Part shown: positions 59,386-64,000 of the stretch, one piece after another
How the letters are laid out: each line of letters opens with the position of its first letter
How positions within the stretch are numbered: position 1 is the stretch's first letter
Source: Leptasterias polaris
Taxonomy: Eukaryota; Echinodermata; Asteroidea; Forcipulatida; Asteriidae
Assembly (NCBI GenBank): GCA_037783415.1
Contig: JAZGTN010000058.1
Location: forward strand, 9,212,001 to 9,276,000
Direction: 5' to 3'
DNA: 64,000 nucleotides
The notes under the pieces: generated by a model
What the model saw: only the letters and a program-made list of their open reading frames with translations
Database searches by the model: none
Told to the model about the DNA's origin: nothing
Translations under genes and position numbers: made by a program

Positions 59386-59935
59386 CAGATTTTGAGCGGC
59401 AGGACTCTGGTGGAATGCCACTCGATACCGATGTCGGTCCGCTCTCGGTTATTGAGCGGCAGGCCTCTAGTGGTATGCCACTGGTTACCGATGTTGATCC
59501 GCGTTTGGTTTTGGACCAGCAGGCCTCTGGTGGTATGCCACTCGTTACTGATGTCGGTTCTTGAGCGGTAGGCCTCTGGTGGAATGCCACTCGATACCGA
59601 TGTTGGTCTGCTGTCGGTTCTTGAGCGGCAGGCCTCTGGTGGTTTGCCACTTGTTACCGATGTCAGTCTGCTGTCGGATTTTGAGCGGCAGGCCTCCGGT
59701 GGTATGCCACTGTTTACCGATGTTGGTCTGCCGTCGGTTTTTGAGCGGCAGGCCTCTGGTGGTATGCCACTGTTTACCGATGTCAGTCCGCTGTCGGTTT
59801 TTGAGCGGCAGGCCGCACATTGTATGCCACTTGGCTACCACTGGTGGACAGCCGTTGGTTTTTGGTCGGCGTGCCATTGATCGCTAGCCACGTGGCTACC
59901 ACTGGCGGACCGCTGTCGGTTTTAAGTCGGCCAGT
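59386..59935 (+). repeat. 60-bp satellite array, right block
   Basis: About nine units of the same satellite as 55480-56660 in the same orientation. It ends where gypsy RT homology begins, near 59935. Right-end units are more diverged (GGCCGCACATTGTATGCC, CTACCACTGGTGGACAG). Confidence 0.9.
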
Positions 59936-60765
59936 GAGGGCACTAAAGCATGCAAGGGTGCTGCAATTTTTGAAAAGCTGTGCTCAAAGCGCTGGTAATT
60001 ACCTGCAAGGCCAAGAAATGACCGCATTTTTGCACCTGTCTTGGGTACTGGCCAATCCTCAATTCTCTGAATCTTGTCGTTGTCTACTGAAACACCCTCT
60101 GGCCCTACAATATGTCCCAAGTATGACACATGCCTACGGAATAATTTGCACTTCCCACTCTTGATCTTAAGTACAAAATCTGCCAATCTGCCAAGGACTC
60201 TGTCTAGCCTAACTGTGTTCCTGTACCGTGGAGGAATATACCAGGATGTCATCTAAATAGATTAAAAGCTCTGATAAATTCAAGTCACCAAGGCACATCT
60301 CCATCACTCTCTGGAAGGTTCCAGGTGCGTTTACCAGCCCGAATGGCATTCTGGTATATTCAAATAAACCAAAAGGTACTCTGAATGCCGTTTTACTTAT
60401 TGACCCTGAGTCCATTAAAACTTGGTGGTATCCATGGGCTAAATCTAATGAAGAAAAGTATTTTGCACCCTGGAGCGCCTCCCGAGACTCCTCAATACGA
60501 GGCAATGGAAATGAGTCTCGTACTGTTTTGGCATTAAGCCTCCGGTAATCTACACAAATCCATATCGAGCCATCCTTCTTCTGGACCAATACAATGGGCT
60601 CTCGTAGGGGCTGCTACTCTTTTGTATTATACCTTGATCGAGAAAGTTCTGGATTAATTCCCTAATTTCTCTAAAGTGTTGCGGAGGAATTCGTGTGTAT
60701 GGTTGGCTAACTGGTCTGTCATCAGTAGTGTCAATCTTGTGGGGAACTGTGAGAACAACGTCGGT
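59936..60765 (-). pseudogene. pol: Gypsy-type reverse transcriptase (3' part of a split element)
   Basis: Read right to left: VPHKIDTTDDRPVSQPY, FLDQGIIQKSSSPY, then frame 60589-60209 with KKDGSIWICVDYRRLN, LDLAHGYHQV, YTRMPFGLVNAPGTFQRVM and catalytic YLDDILVYSS. Next, frame 60252-59896 has KCKLFRRHVSYLGHIVGPEG and MRSFLGLAGNYQRF. Frame changes occur near 60600 and 60230. RNase H and integrase are absent: homology stops at the satellite near 59935. The upstream part continues beyond the insertion at 60772-61901. Confidence 0.88.
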
Positions 60766-60771
60766 CTTAAA

Positions 60772-61901
60772 ATAATTATAAAGTCTGAAGCCTTCTTTAG
60801 TTCCACTTAGATTTATTTACACAAAATTCAACAGGCCAACGGCCTTATTATATACAATTACACAACTTCATTTTAAACATTTTACTGTGTCTGAAACCCC
60901 ATCTCTAATAAGTACTCAACCAGGTACTTTAACTTTTACTGGGTCTGAAACCCCTTCTCTAAATAAGTACTCAACCAGGCACTTTAGCTTTTACTGGGTC
61001 TGAAACCCCATCTCAAATAAGTACTCAACCAGGCACTTTAACTTTTACTGGGTCTGTAACCCCATCTCAAATAAGTACTCAACCAGGCACTTTAACTTTT
61101 ACTGGGTCTGAAACCCCATCTCTAAATAAGTACTCAACCAGGCACTTTAACTTTTACTGGGTCTGAAACCCCATCTCAAATAAGTACTCAACCAGGCACT
61201 TTAACTTTTACTGGGTCTGAAACCCCATCTCAAATAAGTACTCAACCAGGCACTTTAACTTTTACTGGGTCTGAAACCCCATCTCAAATAAGTACTCAAC
61301 CAGGCACTTTAACTTGCTTTCAGAACCAAATTAGTTAAACTCTTTTTACATCTTTAAACATCTTATTAAATGATAATGCTCAATTCATCTTGTGGCTCTT
61401 GTGATAAGTAAATAAAATAAGTTAACTTACGGGTTTGCAGTTCAGTGGTTTGCCTTGCCTTGCCTCCAATCACCGGTCCAAAGTCACAATTGGTAGCCTC
61501 AATGCTTCCAAGTTTCACTTAATCTTCCCCTGCTTATAAAAGTAGTCAAAACCCCCAAGGGGATATCTCTAGAGCCAATTGCTCTAACTGTAAAAACATT
61601 CAAGTCTGACTTGCAGGAGAGAAAAGACCACAGTGGCGATCGTAGATCATACAGGTAGCAAGTGAGTTGGATAAGACACCTTCCATAGCCTTCCATACTC
61701 ATTCACACTTCACTACACACTCATTCACACTTCACTACACACTCAGACAAAAGGCCACACCCAATTCCAGACATTCTTACCTTCTGGGTTAATGTATGCT
61801 CAATGACCCTAAACTTATGAATATTCAAACACCTATTTACATGATTATTCACATGAACCAAAACTGGGGAGGATAACCATGGCTATGTACACAATATACA
61901 A
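60772..61901. mobile_element. 1,130-bp insertion in gypsy RT, flanked by CTTAAA
   Basis: The hexamer CTTAAA lies at 60766-60771 and 61902-61907. Outside it the RT frame is continuous in phase (…VPVRFK then TDVVLTVPHK). The insert is non-coding and holds the 54-base minisatellite. Its ends lack clear inverted repeats or TG...CA, so class is unknown. Confidence 0.8.
60886..61317 (+). repeat. 54-bp minisatellite, about eight units
   Basis: Unit: ACTGGGTCTGAAACCCCATC, then TCAAATAAGTACTCAACCAG, then GCACTTTAACTTTT. Units are highly homogeneous with occasional TCTAAAT variants, so the array is young. It is wholly inside the 1.13-kb insertion. Confidence 0.93.
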
Positions 61902-61907
61902 CTTAAA

Positions 61908-62150
61908 TCTGACAGGAACCTTATCACAAAGACCTACAACCACAGAGTTCTGTGAGAACACCTTATCATGTCTTTGTATTAATCCCACAATTTTGTCCTG
62001 GTCTTCCCTACACAAGTCTGTGCATAAATCAAGACTTAATCGATAAGGAAGCTGGTACTCTGACCCATCCTCAAACACATACAACTCTTGCCCGTGACTC
62101 TGAAGCATCACCCATCTCAATGTCCGACGCATAGGAAACAGCACAAGGGG
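61908..62150 (-). pseudogene. pol: Gypsy pol segment just upstream of RT (5' part of split element)
   Basis: Frame 62144-61908: an aspartate-protease-to-RT linker with GSEYQLPYRLSLDLCTDLC, then IVGLIQRHDKVFSQNSVVVG and LCDKVPVRFK. That wording (…RHDKVFSQ…, …VP…) is typical of the segment before gypsy RT. Continues at 60765 after the insertion. Upstream of 62150 homology is lost. Confidence 0.75.
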
Positions 62151-62224
62151 CTGCCTCAGTACGGCCAGTCTCTAAATATTCCCCAGACTCTGTCAGGCAA
62201 TGATTCACTGCAACATGAACACAA

Positions 62225-62640
62225 CCCAGCAAACATTACACCATTGGCCCAATGCTGGCCCAATTATGGCTCGGCAATTGGCCCAACGCTGGCTGCCAGT
62301 AGCGGGCCGGTACCGTTTTGCACATTGGCGTTCAATTGGCCCAGTACCGTTTGCCTTAATTGGCCCAATACCTAACCATAACGGCCCAGTGCTGGCCCAA
62401 TGGTTATTTGCCTGTACTGCGCCAATACCGTATGCCTTTATCGGCCCAGTATACGAACCATAACGGCCCAATACAGACCCGGTACTGGCCCAACGATTAC
62501 TGCCTGTACTGGGCTAATACCGCATGCCAATATCGGCCCATTATACGAACCGTAACGGCCCAATACAGGCCCGCTACTGGACCATTGGTTACTGCCTGTA
62601 CTGGGCCAATACCGTATGCCACAATAGACCCATTATACCG
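62225..62640. repeat. GGCCCAAT/TTGGCCCA-rich repetitive element
   Basis: Many variants of TTGGCCCAAT, CGGCCCAATACAGGCCCG and ACTGGGCCAATACCG(T/C)ATGCC follow one another in ~60-100-base units, ending near a G-rich run at 62640. The left edge AACCCAGCAAACATTACACC may be its terminus. Non-coding. Confidence 0.75.
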
Positions 62641-63024
62641 GCGGGGTGGGGTGGGGGGGGGGGCGGCTGGGGGCGTCAGGTGTATTTGCCCATGGTGCAG
62701 GCATGTTATCATTTTCAAAAACATTGCATTTTAGTTAAAGGGGGTTGGGAGTTGGACATTGTCTTCATTCAATATTGACAGATTTAGGAGTCTTGTGATG
62801 AAGGGCTGGGTTGCATGGCTTTTTAAGTTTATATTTTAGAAGCTATTTGAAAAATTATTTGCAAACGTGCAGTACTGTACGAATATACAATCTAAAGAGC
62901 AAGTCTGGTTTGATTACAATGAACTGTTTTAATTAGAGAGCAGTAAAATAACATAATTATTACATGTACAGTATTTAAGTGCAAAAAAGCTATGATCATG
63001 GTAAAATTCCAATCCAAAAATTAA

Positions 63025-63363
63025 AGGAACACGTTTCCTTGAATCGGTCAAATTTGTCTTTGAAAAGCGTTTGTAACCGTTTGTTTATAAAATACATTAT
63101 GGTTAGAAAGACGTTGGAATAATGTTGTAAAAGTAGAATACAATGCGTCAACCAACACGGTCTGCCATTTAAGCTCTCATAAATGGCCGACCGCGTTAGT
63201 TTGCAAAGTAAAATGAAAACCACGCAACTTGGAGGCAAATTTGTGTGAATCATTGTATTCTCCCTTTAAACATCTTTCTAACCATATGCATTTTAACAAA
63301 CAGTTACATATAGACGAACACTTTTTATAGACGAACTCGTCCAATCCAAGGCAATATGTTCCT
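63025..63363. mobile_element. 339-bp palindromic foldback element, TTAA-type site
   Basis: TTAA at 63021-63024 then AGGAACAC; the right end has GTTCCT then TCAA, a one-base variant of TTAA. Arms of about 165 bases mirror each other: TTATGGTTAGAAAGA at about 63098 against TCTTTCTAACCATATG at 63273, GAATACAATG against CATTGTATTC, and GGTCTGCCATTTA against TAAATGGCCGACC. Non-coding; a Kolobok-type MITE is likely. Confidence 0.8.
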
Positions 63364-64000
63364 TCAATTAGATACTTATCTATCACAAGAATTGTACAAG
63401 ATAACGCAACATCACTTTATCTACAACAAAGACACAAATTCTCTTAAAAAAAGTTACCACACCATGTAAGTGGAACGGTTGTCAGAATGGCCAAAAAAAC
63501 ACCTCAAAAATCATTGTATGTGCCTGATAAAAAACTTTAGTAATACATCAGTTGTCAACCTTCTTTTGCCCACTGGAACATTAATAGTTGTTAAACCTCG
63601 GTAACAAATTGTGAAGTTTGATTGGTCGAGAACCAATCACTGCAGGTTCAAAGGAACAGTGAATAGTTGTTTCTTATTTGAACACTGTTCATCTGCTTAT
63701 TATACTATGCATACTTGTCGTAAATGTTTGAAAACGACAACAGCACTTTGAGAAGAGGAATGATTATGTTACCAAGGTATAACAAAACAATTGTTGCCCT
63801 CTGAAGTTACGTAGTTTTCAAGAAAGAAATAATTTTCCTTGAGTTTGATTTTGAGACCTCAAATTTAGAACTTGAAGTCTCGAAATCAAGCATCAGAAAG
63901 CAAACAACATCGTGTGACATAGGTGTTTTTTCTTTCATTATTATCTCGCATCTTCGATGACCGATTGAGCTGAAATTTTCACAGGTTTGTCATTTTACGA
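63364..64000. other. Right end without a recognised feature
   Basis: AT-rich sequence, no coding homology or repeat structure noticed. Confidence 0.5.

Noticed and set aside
60886..61317. Regular 54-base units resembling a CRISPR-like array
   Set aside because: Units are contiguous with no unique spacers, and the DNA is animal-type; it is a minisatellite.
1..64000. tRNA, rRNA or riboswitch genes
   Set aside because: None recognised by eye; a covariance-model scan would be needed to exclude degenerate tRNA-derived SINEs.

Overview
This is eukaryotic, animal-type genomic DNA. It is AT-rich and intron-bearing, and it is dominated by retrotransposons, DNA transposons, Helitron-like ends, foldback elements and satellites. 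I see no prokaryotic operons, CRISPR arrays, rRNA or tRNA genes. The mixture of CR1/jockey-like, L1/Tx1-like, Ty3/gypsy, tyrosine-recombinase and Gmr1-like elements suggests a marine invertebrate. The Gmr1-like element, with integrase upstream of reverse transcriptase, was first described in deuterostomes, so an echinoderm, hemichordate or cephalochordate is my best guess. The species is not identified.

Layout. 0.15-3.7 kb: two decayed LINEs. 5.4-5.8 kb: CGACG satellite. 6.0-9.8 kb: a gypsy pol on the minus strand, split inside the integrase by a 1.1-kb LINE fragment. 10.1-12.4 kb: a LINE tail split by a 1.28-kb foldback element with an 8-bp target duplication. 12.3-16.5 kb: an intron-containing HUH endonuclease plus SF3 helicase (Rep-like) gene with TATA box, strong start context and iteron-like repeats. 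17.3-20.5 kb: a minus-strand multi-exon gene joining a Tudor-like exon, zinc-finger-like motifs and a tyrosine-recombinase-like domain, broken by a nonsense codon and a 160-bp insertion.

20.15-31.77 kb: a recent head-to-tail duplication of a 5.8-kb unit. It duplicates the first visible exon of the recombinase gene and the 3' half of a Gmr1-like retrotransposon, which continues intact-order to 33.36 kb. 33.36-39.25 kb: a small Helitron-like element carrying a nested 5,365-bp inverted-repeat transposon. That transposon encodes a three-exon DUF4806-type gene with phase-consistent introns, and a long hairpin sits in each of the two introns. 39.3-45 kb: repeats, a 1.77-kb TTAA element with a related empty site, and further Helitron 3' ends.

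45-50.7 kb: mostly unrecognised non-coding DNA with a GC-rich repeat at 47.1-47.4 kb. 50.7-52.9 kb: tandem repeats, then tyrosine recombinase plus SGNH hydrolase remnants, as in Ngaro-type retroelements. 53.1-53.9 kb: Tigger-like end and THAP exon. 55.3-62.2 kb: a 60-bp satellite on both sides of a LINE, then a gypsy RT split by a 1.13-kb insertion holding a 54-bp minisatellite. The right end holds a GGCCCAA-rich repeat and a 339-bp palindromic element.

How parts relate: most of the structure is nested insertion, and several events can be ordered from target-site duplications. The two most interesting cargoes are the HUH-SF3 replication-type gene and the DUF4806 transposon. The tyrosine-recombinase gene may be host or mobile. 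No ordinary single-copy host gene is recognised with confidence.
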